Positions 43,093-56,940 of a DNA stretch of 64,000 nucleotides are shown here, piece by piece; position 1 is the first letter of the stretch, and each line of letters starts with the position of its first letter. The translations under genes and the position numbers were made by a program. A model generated the notes under the pieces. The model made no database searches, was not told the origin of the DNA, and worked only from the letters and a program-made list of their open reading frames with translations. The DNA is taken from assembly GCA_025890175.1 (NCBI GenBank), contig JANPYM010000007.1, positions 1,046,487 to 1,110,486 on the forward strand. Direction: 5' to 3'. This DNA comes from Ciborinia camelliae (Eukaryota > Ascomycota > Leotiomycetes > Helotiales > Sclerotiniaceae).

Positions 43093-44049
43093 ATGTCGTG
43101 GCAGGGTAAGTTTATGAGAATGTTTTCTTTTGATGACTGAAGGTGGAGCTGAGGTTACCCCTCTATGTGTTTCGAACCCCTCTATGTGCTTGGAATACTG
43201 TAGAAAGGATACGTTTACTGATGATTTGATACAGCTTATATCGACCAAAGGTACGAATTCTATACTCGATCAACGAGAATATTGGAGAGAGATGGAATAG
43301 AATAGGAAACTGATACGAATAATATAGTCTTTGCGGAAGCGGACATGTCGAGAAGGGAGCTATTTACAATTTGGAGGGAACCTCTTGCTGGGCCACCAGT
43401 CCGGACTTCGCTGTACGAATCTCCCCTCTTTCCCCCCAATATCCTGTTATTCATCCCGCCTTCAAAATCCATTTCATATACACATCTGCGGACTTGATTT
43501 CAAATATTGGCAGATGAGATTACGATCATGGAAATGGAAATGGACACCAATCACACGTATCCGAAATCTCACGGCAATCAGGCGCTGACATAAATAATGT
43601 AGATCACACCCGCAGAGATGGCTGAGGTCGTAAAGGGACTTAATGGCAAACATGATGATTTATATGCAAATGGATTACATATTGCCGGCGAGAGATATGT
43701 TCTTACCAAGGTGGAGGATGAGAATAAGGTGCTCTATGCTAGAAAGGTATGTTTTATGTTTTCATATATTATTTCTCAGCCTTGCCTATTACCATCTCAC
43801 CACCCGATTTCCAAACCTTCCACAATCAACACATATTTTGTATTCGAACACTGCTATTTGAGGATTTCTACCTATACGCAGAATATATGCTAATCCTTAT
43901 CACCCCCAAAATAGGGCAGAGATGGTCTCGTCATTGGTAAAACCGTCCAAGCAATTGTCGTAGCCCGTTACGCCGACCCAATGATCGCCGGAAACACCTC
44001 CGAGACTGTTCAAAAATTGGTCGATTATCTCGTTAAAGTTGGCTACTAA
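43093..44049 (+). CDS. profilin
   Basis: Five exons (43093-43105, 43235-43250, 43328-43412, 43603-43746, 43915-44049) encode 130 residues, the standard profilin length. The protein starts MSWQAYIDQSLCGSGHVEKG, continues YNLEGTSCWATSPDF, then HIAGERYVLTKVEDE and LYARKGRDGLVIGKT and ends VQKLVDYLVKVGY, as profilins do. The N-terminal W3/Y6 and the C-terminal helix (ending VGY) form the poly-proline site. The first two exons are only 13 and 16 nt. Profilin binds actin monomers and formin proline tracts and promotes actin cable growth. It is the last gene before the AT-rich block, about 1.8 kb from its edge. Confidence 0.96.
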
Positions 44050-45087
44050 ATATCCTGCTAAATATCAAACAATCGATTCTTTCTTCTACTACTTCCGCGA
44101 CTTTTTTGACTGTTGCTGATGATGATGATGATGATGTTATGATGGATGTTCGGGGGGATAAGGGGATGGGAATTTGCATACTTGACGGAAGATGGAGGAG
44201 AATGAATGAGGGAGGGAAAATGAAATGAAAGGAAAGCGAGATACTAGAATGGTGTCGATCTTTTTGATTCATGGGATGCATGTCGTGGATGAATAATTCA
44301 TATTGCAATGGGAATTATATTATCTAAAACCTTTAACTACCTACCTACCTACCTTGCGTATATTTATCTCTGTGTCTTGTGTCATCGAGCTGAGTAGTAC
44401 AATATGGTACGAAATAAAAATTCATCATCATCCATCTTTATCAGGGTTTCAGGCAGTGAGTACTGTTTGTTATTCGATGGCATGATGTGAAGATCATGAT
44501 CATGATCATGATCATGGTTATCCTAGCTGGATCATCATACACACCTCGATGGGGACCTATCACTACCTACCTACCTACCTAGCATATATGTATTCCTTTC
44601 CTTTCCTTTCCTTTCTTTTCCTTGAGAAGTGCACAGCGGGTAACGTTAAGTCGAGTCATGGATGAGGAAGTGGATGTGGATGATGCATGAATGTACTGAG
44701 TGAGTAAATGAGTGAGTGAATGAGTCAGTGAGTGAGTGAGTGGGATATAAGACCTGTGAGCTGGAGTGTTCCGCTTGCTCTATCTCTATCTCTATCACCA
44801 TCAGGTCGAGTCGGGTCAAGGTTGGGTTCTTAAAGTATTGGGGTGGGATGGGATGGGATAGGATAGGATCGCTTGTGGAATAGAGGAGAGTAGAGTGACT
44901 TATCTTACCTATCTACCTATCTACCTACCTACCTTCCTACCTAGCTTATTTTATTATACCGATAGAAAATAAGTAGCTTGTTGGATCTATATGTCTAGCT
45001 AGATAGGTATGTATATATGTATGTATATATGTATGTATGTATATATGTATGTATATATATATATATGTATGTATATATGTATGTATG

Positions 45088-45142
<55 letters not shown>

Positions 45143-45840
45143 ATATGTATATATATATGTATGTATGTATATGTATATATGTATGTATGTATGTATCTTT
45201 CTTTTCATTCATCTTTTTCTACTTTTATTCTTATTTTTATTTTTGTTTCATTGCTCTTTTTCTTTTTCTTTTTCTTGATCTTTTTCTTGATCTTGAGATC
45301 GCTGAGAGATCGCTGAGATATATAATTGAGTCTCTATTTTTCTTTGCTAGAGCTATTTCTACTAAAGCTACTCTACTCTACTTTATACATACGAGTAGGG
45401 TTAGGATTGGAATTAGAAGTAGAATTACCAGTTTACTAGTTTATCAGTTTATCATCAGTTGTGAACGAACAACTCTATCTATCCATCTATCTATCGATCG
45501 ATCTATCTATCCATCTATCTTTCTTTCTTTTTCCAAATCTTTGGTCTCTTGTCTTTTCGTCTTGTCTTGTTTGCGTATTAAGTATTGCGGTTGTACGGGT
45601 ATGTGGGTATATATATATATATATATAGGTAGAATCGAATCAAATCATTGGGAAATCAAATCATTGGAGAGGGGGGTAGGATGGGGGAGGGATAAAGTAA
45701 GTGTATGTGTGTGAGTAGCTAAGTAGCAAATTTAAGTGGGTGAGGAGGTAAGTGCATGAGTAATTAAATCTTCAAGTAAGTCCCCTACCCCATTTTCCGG
45801 CCCCCCCCACTTTCCAGCTACCTCAAAATACATCTTTTAG
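44050..45840. other. microsatellite-rich transition zone between euchromatin and AT-rich block
   Basis: No gene is supported. Simple repeats occupy much of it: (GATCAT)n at about 44,492-44,516, (CCTA)n at 44,336-44,353 and 44,560-44,582, (CCTTT)n near 44,597-44,620, (GTGA)n at about 44,696-44,742, (TATG/TATA)n at 45,008-45,196, (CTAT)n near 45,476-45,525 and (TA)n near 45,609-45,628. Long plus-strand frames here are artefacts of the (TATG)n repeat, which has no stop in some frames. Confidence 0.75.
45008..45196. repeat. (TATG/TATA)n compound microsatellite
   Basis: About 190 bp of TATGTATATATGTATG-type repeats. All six frames over it stay open for long stretches and give only Y, I, M, V, C and H, so they are not genes. 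Confidence 0.95.
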
Positions 45841-46840
45841 CAAATTACTTTCGAATTTTAATTTTTAATAATTCAACAACAATTTGATTAAATACTTTCA
45901 AATTTTAAAATTTTATTAATTGAATTATATCAAAAAATTATATCGAAGATAATATTGTTATAATATTAGAAGTAATTGTAAATAAACAATTTATTAGAAA
46001 AGCTAGTTTAGATTTTGATATATCTCGAGTTATATTTCAAAATTAAATTAATAAGTATTTATTTTATATAAAAAATGTTCAAGTGATATAAAAGATAATT
46101 TTAATTTAGAAAAAACAATTAACAAATTAGATTTTAATTCAAAAAAATCTAGGTATTAGTTTTATTTATCAACAAATTTGTAAAATTACTAAATACTTTC
46201 TTGATATTAAAAAAAAGAATTCTTTATTTGGAAAACAATAAATATATAGTTTTATACGAAGGAATTTTAATATTAGTATTAAAAAACAATTTAAAATTAA
46301 TTTAATTAAAATTTTTAAAATTATATTTAATATTATTAAAAAGTAATTTTAAAAATTCGAAATTTTTAAAATTAAATGTATTAAATCGAAAAACAGATAT
46401 AATATAAATGAAGTAAATATTATAAAAAGTTAAAATTTTAATAAATTAATTGTTAAAAGTTTTCATTAATAGTTTATTTAAAAAAAACAATTCGATTTTA
46501 AAATTTGAATTTTATTTATTAAATATATTTTGATAATAAAAAAAATCTTTTTTTTTTTTTTATTTATAAAAAAAAAAACGTTTAATAATAATAGTTTTCT
46601 ATTGATTTTATTTTTTATAAAAATTAAAAATTTATTGTTACAAATAATGAATAAACCTTAAATATTATAAAATTAGAATAATTAAAAATTATATTTATAT
46701 TTTTTATAATTTTATCTTATATAAATAAATTATAACTTTTTATTTTAAATAAATACAAAAACTATAAAACTATTAAATTTATAATAAAATGTTTTAATTA
46801 TAATATATATTTTATATTTTTATTGCTATATATGTTATAT
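45841..46840. other. RIP-degraded AT-rich sequence left of the outer retroelement
   Basis: The composition switches abruptly near 45,840 to visibly more than 85% A+T. Frames are destroyed by stop codons in all six frames. This is the DNA into which the outer LTR element inserted, itself probably an older repeat. Confidence 0.7.
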
Positions 46841-46845
46841 ATATT

Positions 46846-47040
46846 TGCTATGGTAGATTTAGATGAGTATCTAAGATTTTAGGCGTAGCCTAAGATATTA
46901 AGCATTTCTTCTTATTAAATTATATAATTGTATAATTATATTATTTATTTTATATATATAAAAGGCTTTATCTTTTATAAGTATAAAGGTTTTTCAAATA
47001 ATATATTATATTTCAATCTTAATATTTTAGTATTGTAATA
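46846..47040 (+). repeat. left LTR of the outer element
   Basis: 195 bp, the better preserved G/C-containing copy at its left end (TGCTATGGTAGATTTAGATG) and the more mutated at its right end. Pairs with 60878-61072. Confidence 0.85.
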
Positions 47041-49154
47041 TATAGTAATAAATTTTGAATAAAGATTTAGGATAAATCAGAAAAAAATAAATTTTTTATT
47101 TTTTTTTATATTAAAAAAGAATTTTTTTAAAAAGTTTTTAATATTTTTATTTATTTTATAAATATATAAAGCGTTTTAAATTAAATTTGTATAAAATAAA
47201 AATATAAATTTTTTTTTTTATATTTTAAATATATAAATTTGTTTTTTTTTATATTTTCATTTTCAATATAAAATTTTTATTTAATATTTTTAATATTTTT
47301 TTTTTATATATTTAATTTGTATATTAATTTTTATTATTTTACAGTTAAGATTTGGTTTGTATATAATAGTTTATTATTAATAATTTTTATTTTGAATTTT
47401 AAAAATTTGTTAATCTTTATTTTATTTTAAATATAATTATTTTCATTTATAATATTAATTAAATTAATAAACAAAAAAAAGTTTTTTGTATTATTATAGA
47501 AAATTGGATTTTAGTATATAAGGAATTAGATTTTTTTTTTTTAAATATTAATAAATTTGTTATATTTTTTTTAAAAGTAATAGTTTTGATATAAATAATT
47601 TTATTTAATAATGATTTTGTACGATTTGTGGTTTTTTTTTTAAATTGCAAATTTTAATATAAATAAACGAAAAATTAAATTTTTTAAATTAAATTATTTT
47701 TATTTAAAATTTTTTTTGGATTAGTTAAAAAAGAAAATCTTTGAATATGATGGTAAAATAATTTTTTGTAATATATATATTTTTTGTTAACAAATTATTA
47801 TATTGTTTAGTTTTAATAAATGAATAAATATTTGTAATATTATTAACGAATTTTTTTTTAATAAAATATTTATTTAATAAAATAATGAATTATTAATTGA
47901 TATATATTTTAATTATATTATAAATAAAATATTAAAAAGTTTTTAAATTTGTTTTTCAAAATGTTTTAAGTTATTTATTATTAAGATATTCGATAAGTTT
48001 TATAATATTAAATATTTTGTTTAGAATTATTAATAATAATAAGAATTTTTTAAATATTTTAATATATTATAAATTAATATTAAAAATGTTTAGATTATAA
48101 ATATATAATATATTTTTTTAAAAATTTGATAATATATTGATTTTTTATTATATTTTAATATTTTAAAATTAGCAAAAGGGAATATTATTAAATTATTTAT
48201 ATTATTTTTACAACGATATTAAAATAATTGATTTAATATATATTTTTTATAAAACCTTATATTTCCAAATTTTTATATAAAACAAATTATAAATAATATA
48301 AAACGAATATAAAATAATATTAAAACTTAATATATTAATATTTTATTAATTTATTTTTCAAAAAAATATTTGTTTTTTTAATTTTAAAACAAATTATTAA
48401 TGTTTTATAAATTCAAAACTTTTTATATTTTTTAATTTAAATTTTATTTAAATTTTTTTTAATTTGTTAATTTTTTTATAATATTGTTTATATAATATAT
48501 ATTATTTATTATAAATTCGAGCAAAAAAAATATGTTTGTTAGTAATATATATATTCGTTTATAAACTTTTTGATAATAATAATTTTAAAGCTTTTTTATA
48601 AAACAAAATTTTAATTAATTATTTTTTAAATAAGCAGATTAGTTTTTTTTTAATTTAAATAAAATAATAATTTAAAAAAAGTTTGATAACGATTGTATAT
48701 ATATTGAAAATAACAAAATAGATAATTTAATTAAAAAGGATTAAAAATAAAATAAATATTATTAATAAATTGATAATATTATTTTGAATAATAATAAAAC
48801 TAAAAATTATAAATTTGATTATTATATTAATAATTTTGTATTATTTACAATTTTGGTTTATTATATATACAAAATATATATAATTATATTTTTAATTAGT
48901 AATAATTTTTTTTGTTATTTCAAATAAAATAATTATTTTTTTAAAATTAAAAAAATGTTTTTAATTTTTTTTTATTTTTTTTTTTTGTATATATTATAAT
49001 TATTAAAAAAAATTTTTTAATCACTTAATTTAATATTTCGATTATTAGAATTAATATTAAATTTAATTATTAAAACTTTTTTTATATAAAAATTTATATA
49101 TAATTTATAAATATTAATAAAACAATTTTTATTTATTAAAATTTTAAATATACT

Positions 49155-49360
49155 TATTGAATAAATCATATGCCTACAGCACACTTGCGTATACGTTGCG
49201 TATGGCCATGGCATACTGCTTGCAGCACCCCCGCACTACGGCGTTAGTATGCACTAGCAGGCATATATAATTGATTTGTAGTATAATTTTTAGAGTTTCG
49301 AACTAAATATATTATATATTATAATATATTTGTTCTTTATTGTTTATAATGATTTCAATA
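49155..49360. repeat. left LTR of the inner element
   Basis: 206 bp containing an unusually GC-rich core for this block (about 49,171-49,262, including GGCCATGGCATACTGCTTGC), then TATATAATTGATTTGTAG. Pairs with 56735-56940. Confidence 0.88.
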
Positions 49361-49566
49361 TTGATTAATAAAATTATATTACAAATCAAAAACTTAATAC
49401 TTTAGTTATAAAATAGGTAAGGTTGGTAATCATATTATAAAAAAACACAAATTTTTATATTATAATATATCTACCCTTGTGTTTTATAGATAAAAATATT
49501 TATTTTAAAATTTTTATTTAAAACAATTTATTTGAATAAACAAATAAAAACAATTTATAATAATAT

Positions 49567-50964
49567 TTTAATTTTATTATACAAAAAAATCTAAATTTAT
49601 TATTTTTATTTATAATATTAAATATATTTATAAAATTAATAATATTTAAAGAATTTCATTTATTTTTATTATTTTTTAACAAAAAAAATAATATTTTTAT
49701 ATAATCGAAATTCTTTATTTTATTATAAATTAAAATAATAATTTATAAAGTATTTAATAAAAAATAAAGCAATAATATTGATTTAAAAAGTTTTATTATA
49801 AACTTAAAAAAATATTATAAATATAAATTATATACCTTCAAATTGAAATACTTATATAATAATAAATTATAGAAATTTTGTTTTAAAAATTTTTTAAATT
49901 AAAAAATAAAATATTTTTGTTATATCGGAATATATCTTTTTTTTAAAATTTGCAATAAATTAAAAATTTATAGAATATATATCAAAAAAATATTTTAAAC
50001 AAAAAATTAAATATTTACTTAACGTTTTTCAAAATTCTTTATATTAAATATTATAAATAAATTAATAATAAAATAAAAAAAGTTTTAATAAATTATTATT
50101 TCGAATTTCGATTTTTAAAATTATTATAATATATTTAAAAAATTAAAAATGAAAAATAGAAATTATTAAATTTTTATTTTTAAATTAAATTTTTCAAAAT
50201 TTTGGATAATATGCCTTATAAGAATCCTTCGCTATTATTATTTATTAAAATATTAAAAAAAAAAAAGTTAATTAATTTTTTTTTATACAAAAATAAAAAA
50301 TTAAATAATTATAAAAAATATTATAATATAAAATCTTTTTATAATATCCTAATTTTACAAAATCTTAATATTTAAAATATTTTAATCTCATTTATCCAAA
50401 ATACCCTAACCTTTTAAGAATTTGATTTTTTAATAACAAAATTTAATTAATTCTAAATTAAAAGTTTTTTGTTATAATTATTTATATTATAAATATTTAA
50501 AAATAAGAAAATTAATAAAAAAAAAAATTTGTATTTTTTATTACAAAATATATTCAAATATTAAAATATTACAAAATTTGAATTATTAATTAAATCCAAA
50601 TTATTTTCGATTTTATTAAAATTACTTAAAATTTTATTAAAAAAAAATAAAGCTAATTTTTAAAAAAATAATATTATTTTTAAGAATAATATTGTTTTTA
50701 TTAAATTTCGAAAATTTGATAAGCTATTTTAATTTTCTAAAAAATTATTTAATAATTTTTTGAATAATAATTTTAATAATAATAATAATTTGGATTTAAT
50801 ATTATTTCATTTATAAAAATATTAATTTAAAAAATCAAAAAACCTAAAATTATTAAATATTGATTTTATTAAAATTTCAAATATTAATTATAATTTTAAT
50901 AATTTTAACAAATTATATAATATTTTTAAAAAATATATTAATTAAAATAATAATTTTAATTTTA
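49567..50964. repeat. copy 1 of the 1.4 kb duplication flanking the gap
   Basis: 1,398 bp ending directly at the N run. Practically identical to 50975-52373; the only differences I found are homopolymer lengths, for example seven versus eight A near 49,984/51,391 and A-run shifts near 50,500/51,910. Confidence 0.92.
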
Positions 50965-50974
50965 NNNNNNNNNN
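50965..50974. other. 10-N assembly gap
   Basis: Ten consecutive N. The left flank's sequence restarts immediately after the gap, so the join is suspect. Confidence 0.99.
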
Positions 50975-52373
50975 TTTAATTTTATTATACAAAAAAATCT
51001 AAATTTATTATTTTTATTTATAATATTAAATATATTTATAAAATTAATAATATTTAAAGAATTTCATTTATTTTTATTATTTTTTAACAAAAAAAATAAT
51101 ATTTTTATATAATCGAAATTCTTTATTTTATTATAAATTAAAATAATAATTTATAAAGTATTTAATAAAAAATAAAGCAATAATATTGATTTAAAAAGTT
51201 TTATTATAAACTTAAAAAAATATTATAAATATAAATTATATACCTTCAAATTGAAATACTTATATAATAATAAATTATAGAAATTTTGTTTTAAAAATTT
51301 TTTAAATTAAAAAATAAAATATTTTTGTTATATCGGAATATATCTTTTTTTTAAAATTTGCAATAAATTAAAAATTTATAGAATATATATCAAAAAAAAT
51401 ATTTTAAACAAAAAATTAAATATTTACTTAACGTTTTTCAAAATTCTTTATATTAAATATTATAAATAAATTAATAATAAAATAAAAAAAGTTTTAATAA
51501 ATTATTATTTCGAATTTCGATTTTTAAAATTATTATAATATATTTAAAAAATTAAAAATGAAAAATAGAAATTATTAAATTTTTATTTTTAAATTAAATT
51601 TTTCAAAATTTTGGATAATATGCCTTATAAGAATCCTTCGCTATTATTATTTATTAAAATATTAAAAAAAAAAAAGTTAATTAATTTTTTTTTATACAAA
51701 AATAAAAAATTAAATAATTATAAAAAATATTATAATATAAAATCTTTTTATAATATCCTAATTTTACAAAATCTTAATATTTAAAATATTTTAATCTCAT
51801 TTATCCAAAATACCCTAACCTTTTAAGAATTTGATTTTTTAATAACAAAATTTAATTAATTCTAAATTAAAAGTTTTTTGTTATAATTATTTATATTATA
51901 AATATTTAAAAAATAAGAAAAATTAATAAAAAAAAATTTGTATTTTTTATTACAAAATATATTCAAATATTAAAATATTACAAAATTTGAATTATTAATT
52001 AAATCCAAATTATTTTCGATTTTATTAAAATTACTTAAAATTTTATTAAAAAAAAATAAAGCTAATTTTTAAAAAAATAATATTATTTTTAAGAATAATA
52101 TTGTTTTTATTAAATTTCGAAAATTTGATAAGCTATTTTAATTTTCTAAAAAATTATTTAATAATTTTTTGAATAATAATTTTAATAATAATAATAATTT
52201 GGATTTAATATTATTTCATTTATAAAAATATTAATTTAAAAAATCAAAAAACCTAAAATTATTAAATATTGATTTTATTAAAATTTCAAATATTAATTAT
52301 AATTTTAATAATTTTAACAAATTATATAATATTTTTAAAAAATATATTAATTAAAATAATAATTTTAATTTTA
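50975..52373. repeat. copy 2 of the 1.4 kb duplication flanking the gap
   Basis: 1,399 bp beginning directly after the N run and matching 49567-50964 end to end. After it the sequence continues uniquely (AAATTCTTTATTTTT). Confidence 0.92.
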
Positions 52374-55300
52374 AATTCTTTATTTTTATTAATTATTATT
52401 AAAAAATTAATATTAATTATATTTTTTAAATAAAAATTTTTTTAATAATATTAATAAAAATGATATTTAATTATTATTATATAAATTTTAATAATATACT
52501 TTTGAAATTAAAGAAAATATATTATATAATTGTTTTAATATTTAAAAATAATAAATATAAATAAAAAATATTATATTATTGGGAAAATATAATATTTATT
52601 ATAATAATTATTAAAAACAAAGAAAAGATTATTGAGAAATATTTATAAATAATAATTAACAAATTTTATTATTTGTAAAAAAAATTAAATAAAAATTTAT
52701 AAATATTAAATTATTTTTATTAAAAAATTATTAATATTTATTAAATTATTAAAGTTTGTTTTATTATATATTATAAATTAATTAAAAATATTTTGGTTTT
52801 TTTCGAAAATTTATATTTTTTAATTATTATATATAAAAAAGTTTATTTTGAAAAAAATGAAACATTTTATTTTGATAGGAAATATAAGAATAATAAAGAT
52901 TATGGTAATAATTATAAGAAATATATTAATTATAATAATTATTTTTATTTGAAAAATAAGAAATATTTTATTTATAAATAATTGGAATATTAATTTATTA
53001 GATATAATAAAAAAAAACAAAATGTATTGAAATAAAGATTTAAAATAAAATATTTTAGATTAAATAATAAATTTAATAAAATATTTAAACAATTTTTTTT
53101 AAGTTATAAAAAATTAATTTTACAAAATATTATTAATAATAAAATTGATATTTTTTTTAAATAATATAAATTAAATTTTAATAAAAATAAAAAATTTAAT
53201 ATATTTTTTATTTTATATAAATTGATTAATAATAAAACGATTATAATAAATTTTTTTAATTGATTTTTTATATATATATTAATCAATAATATTGATTTTG
53301 TATAACTTTTTTTTTTCGATATTATCAAAATGCTTTCGAAATTTATATAATTAGATATAATAATTAAGAGTTTTATGGTATTATAGTTGATTTTGGTGTA
53401 ATACAATGTTTAATAATAAAACAAAAATAATATTTAGTTTACAAATATATATTTAAAAATATTAATATCGATTTAATTAGAATTAATATTATTAAATTTA
53501 TTTTTGATATCAAATAAACAATATTAATTAGTTTTATTAATTTTTATTTATTTTTTAAAATTATTAAATTTTATATAATAAAAACTAATATATTATTTTT
53601 ATTATTATTAATTAATATAAATAAATATAAAATTTATTTTAATAATATTCAAAATATTTTAATTTTATTAATAAATATATATTCGATATTCTAAAAAAAT
53701 AATTATACCTTTTTATTCTAAAAAATCTAATTATAAAGTTTTGTTTAGGATTTTATTAAAATCAATAACTATTATTTAATGAATATAAATTTAAAATGGC
53801 TTTATAAATATTTTAAATATTTATTAATTTATTATTTTTATCAAATATTTTAAAAAACAAAATATAAAAATATTATTTAAAATGATTTAAAGAATTTTAT
53901 TAAATTTTATAAATATTATTAAAAATATAAAAAATCTTTTAGAAGATTTAAATTCAATTTTTATAAAAATATTGATTTTAATTATTTAATTATAATAAAT
54001 ATTTTTTATATTAAAAAAAAATCTGTTTTTTATATAATTAATAAAAAAATTTAATTTTAAATAATCTAATAGTTTAATAATATTAATATTTGTTATATTT
54101 GGAATATCTTAAAAAAATACTAAATAAATATATATATAAAACTTTCAAATTATATTATTTATAATATTAATAAAAACTTTATTAACAAAAAATTTATTTA
54201 ATATATTAATATAATATTAATTAAAATTAAAAATATATTAATTGAAATATATTGGTTTATTAAAATTATTAAATATTATTATTTTATATTATAATAAATA
54301 TACAATATTATTAATAAAAAAATAAAAAAATTAAAAACAATTAAAAAAATAAAATTATAAATAATTATTAAAATTATTAATAATTTAATAAAATTTAATA
54401 ATTTAATTTTAATTTTTTTAATTTTTAAAATATATCTTTAAATAAATAAATTTAATATTTCAATATTATTAATATTATAATAATTAAAAATTATTAAAAA
54501 AATTATAAACAAATTATATAAATTAAAAATTAAATAAATAATATTAAATATTTTAAAATAATAAAATAAATTAAATATAGAATTAATATATAATTTATTT
54601 TTAAATACTAAAATATTAATATAAAAAAAAAAAAAATAATTATATTAATAAATAAATAAAATTATTTAAATTATTTAATATAATAAATAAAACTTATATA
54701 ATATAATTAATTAATAATTTCATCAAATTTAAATTTATTTTAATAAAATCATTTTGATAATAAAAATTAATTAAATAAAATTAATTTTTAAATAATAATT
54801 TGTTTTAATTAAATTAAAATACTTAACTATTTTAATTAATAGTTATTATTCCATTTATATATTATTTACAAAATATTATAAATATATAAATCTTATAAAT
54901 AAATAATAATAATTTAATATCTATTATTAATATTTTAATTTATTTTTAATTAAATAAAAAAAATAATAAAAAAATTTTTAATTTTTATTTTGATAAATTA
55001 AATAAAAAATTTATTTTTATTACAATTACAATATTTATATTATATTTAATAAATCTATTAATTTATATAAAATTGAAATAAAAAAAAATTAATAAATTAA
55101 TAAAAAACAAAGTATTCGAATTTGTTTTATTAAAAAATATATTATTAAATATTAGGATTTTTAATTTATAATTTGTTGATAAAATTAAATATATTGAAAT
55201 TGATAAAGTATATTCTAAATCTTGATTAATTGTTTAAGTATAATAAAATAAAAACAAAAACATAATTTTTATATAATTATCTATAATATAATATATTAAT

Positions 55301-56734
55301 TAATAAATAATATTAATATTAATAATAATTAAAAAAGTTATAAAATATAATATCAACTTTTATAACTAAAATATTAATTAAATTTATATTCAAATTATAA
55401 TTAATTTGATTTAAAAGTTTTATATTTGATCTTTATTGAAAATAAAAATTTTTAAAAAATTTTTGTTATAAATAATATGCCCGTTATATAATATTCTGAA
55501 AACTAAAAATCATTAATTTAATATTTATTATAAATATTAAATTAAAAATTTTTAAATAAAATAATTAATTTATAATTTATATTTTATATATACAATATTA
55601 AAAGATATTATTTTTAAAATTATTAATTTATAAATTAATAATATATTTATTATTATTAATAAAAAATTTGTAAATTAAAAACAAAAATAATTTGAAAAAA
55701 CTAAATTTTTAATTAAGAAATATAAAATATTAATATTTAAAATTTTAATAAAATTTAATAATAAAATATTTATAATAAATAATAATATAATTTATTTAAA
55801 CCAAAAAAAATAATTCAAAAATATTAAGTTAATTAAAATTAAGTTTGTGAATTTATATAATATTCGAGGCAAAATTTATATAACTATCACATCAAAAAAC
55901 TAATATTTTTTGTATTAAATTTAAACTATATATAATACAATAATATATTAATTGAAAATATTATATAATTTATCGATTATTATTTAAATAATTAATTTAA
56001 AATTAAAAAATATTAAAATATTAAATAAATATTTATAATAATAAATTAATAATTTTATAAAAAAACTTTATTATATTTTATTTAATATCAATTTATTTCA
56101 ATTAATTGTTTTTATCGATATTTTTTTTATTAATAATTGGAATTTATTATTTCAAATTAAATATATTATAATATTTATAAACAAATATAACAAAATTAAT
56201 ATTATTTATTAATTATTAATTAAATATAAATAAATTACAAAAAATATATTAATTTTCAAATTTTATAAAATAACTTTAAAATTCGATTTGAAAATAATTA
56301 TTAAAAATATAATTAATAATATCCTTATTTAAAATATACCTTTAATAATTTATATTAATTTCAAATTGTTATACAATTATTTTATAAAATTAAATATAAT
56401 TTAAAAAAAAAAACTAATAATTAATATTATAATATTTTGTTAATTTTATAAATACCGCAAAATTATTGAAATCAAATAAATCAATAAAAATTTTAACCTA
56501 ACTAATGTAATAATTAAATCCAAATTATATGATACATTAAAAAAATTAATTGAAAATAACATTATTAATATTAAAATTACAAAATAAATTAAATATAATA
56601 AATAAAAAGATTAATATAATATCGAAAAAAAAATAATATAAAAAAATAATATTTTTTTTATAAAACTATAAATAATTATATAATTTTGTATAAAGTATAT
56701 TATACAATTAAATAGTATTTTAAATAATTGTAAA

Positions 56735-56940
56735 TATTAAATAAATTATATATCTACGGCATGCTTGCGCATACGCTATGTATAACCGCAATATATCGCT
56801 TACAGCATCCCCGCATTATAATGCTAATATACACTAGCAAATATATATAATTGATCTGTAGCATAATTTTTAGAGCTTCGAACTAAATACATTGTATATT
56901 ATAATACATTTGTTCTCCATCGCCCATAGTGATTCCAACA
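56735..56940. repeat. right LTR of the inner element
   Basis: 206 bp, matching the left LTR with transitions only. The right end retains the unmutated CCATCGCCCATAGTGATTCC and CAACA terminus. Confidence 0.88.

Noticed and set aside
45009..45714. Plus- and minus-strand frames of 69-225 codons rich in Y, I, M, V, C and H
   Set aside because: They are the (TATG/TATA)n microsatellite read in frame and have no compositional or family support.
52793..53406. Frames of 62-100 codons inside the inner retroelement, tested as remains of reverse transcriptase, RNase H or integrase
   Set aside because: Only K, N, Y, F, I and L survive because of A/T saturation. No catalytic motif could be placed with confidence, so no domain is claimed.
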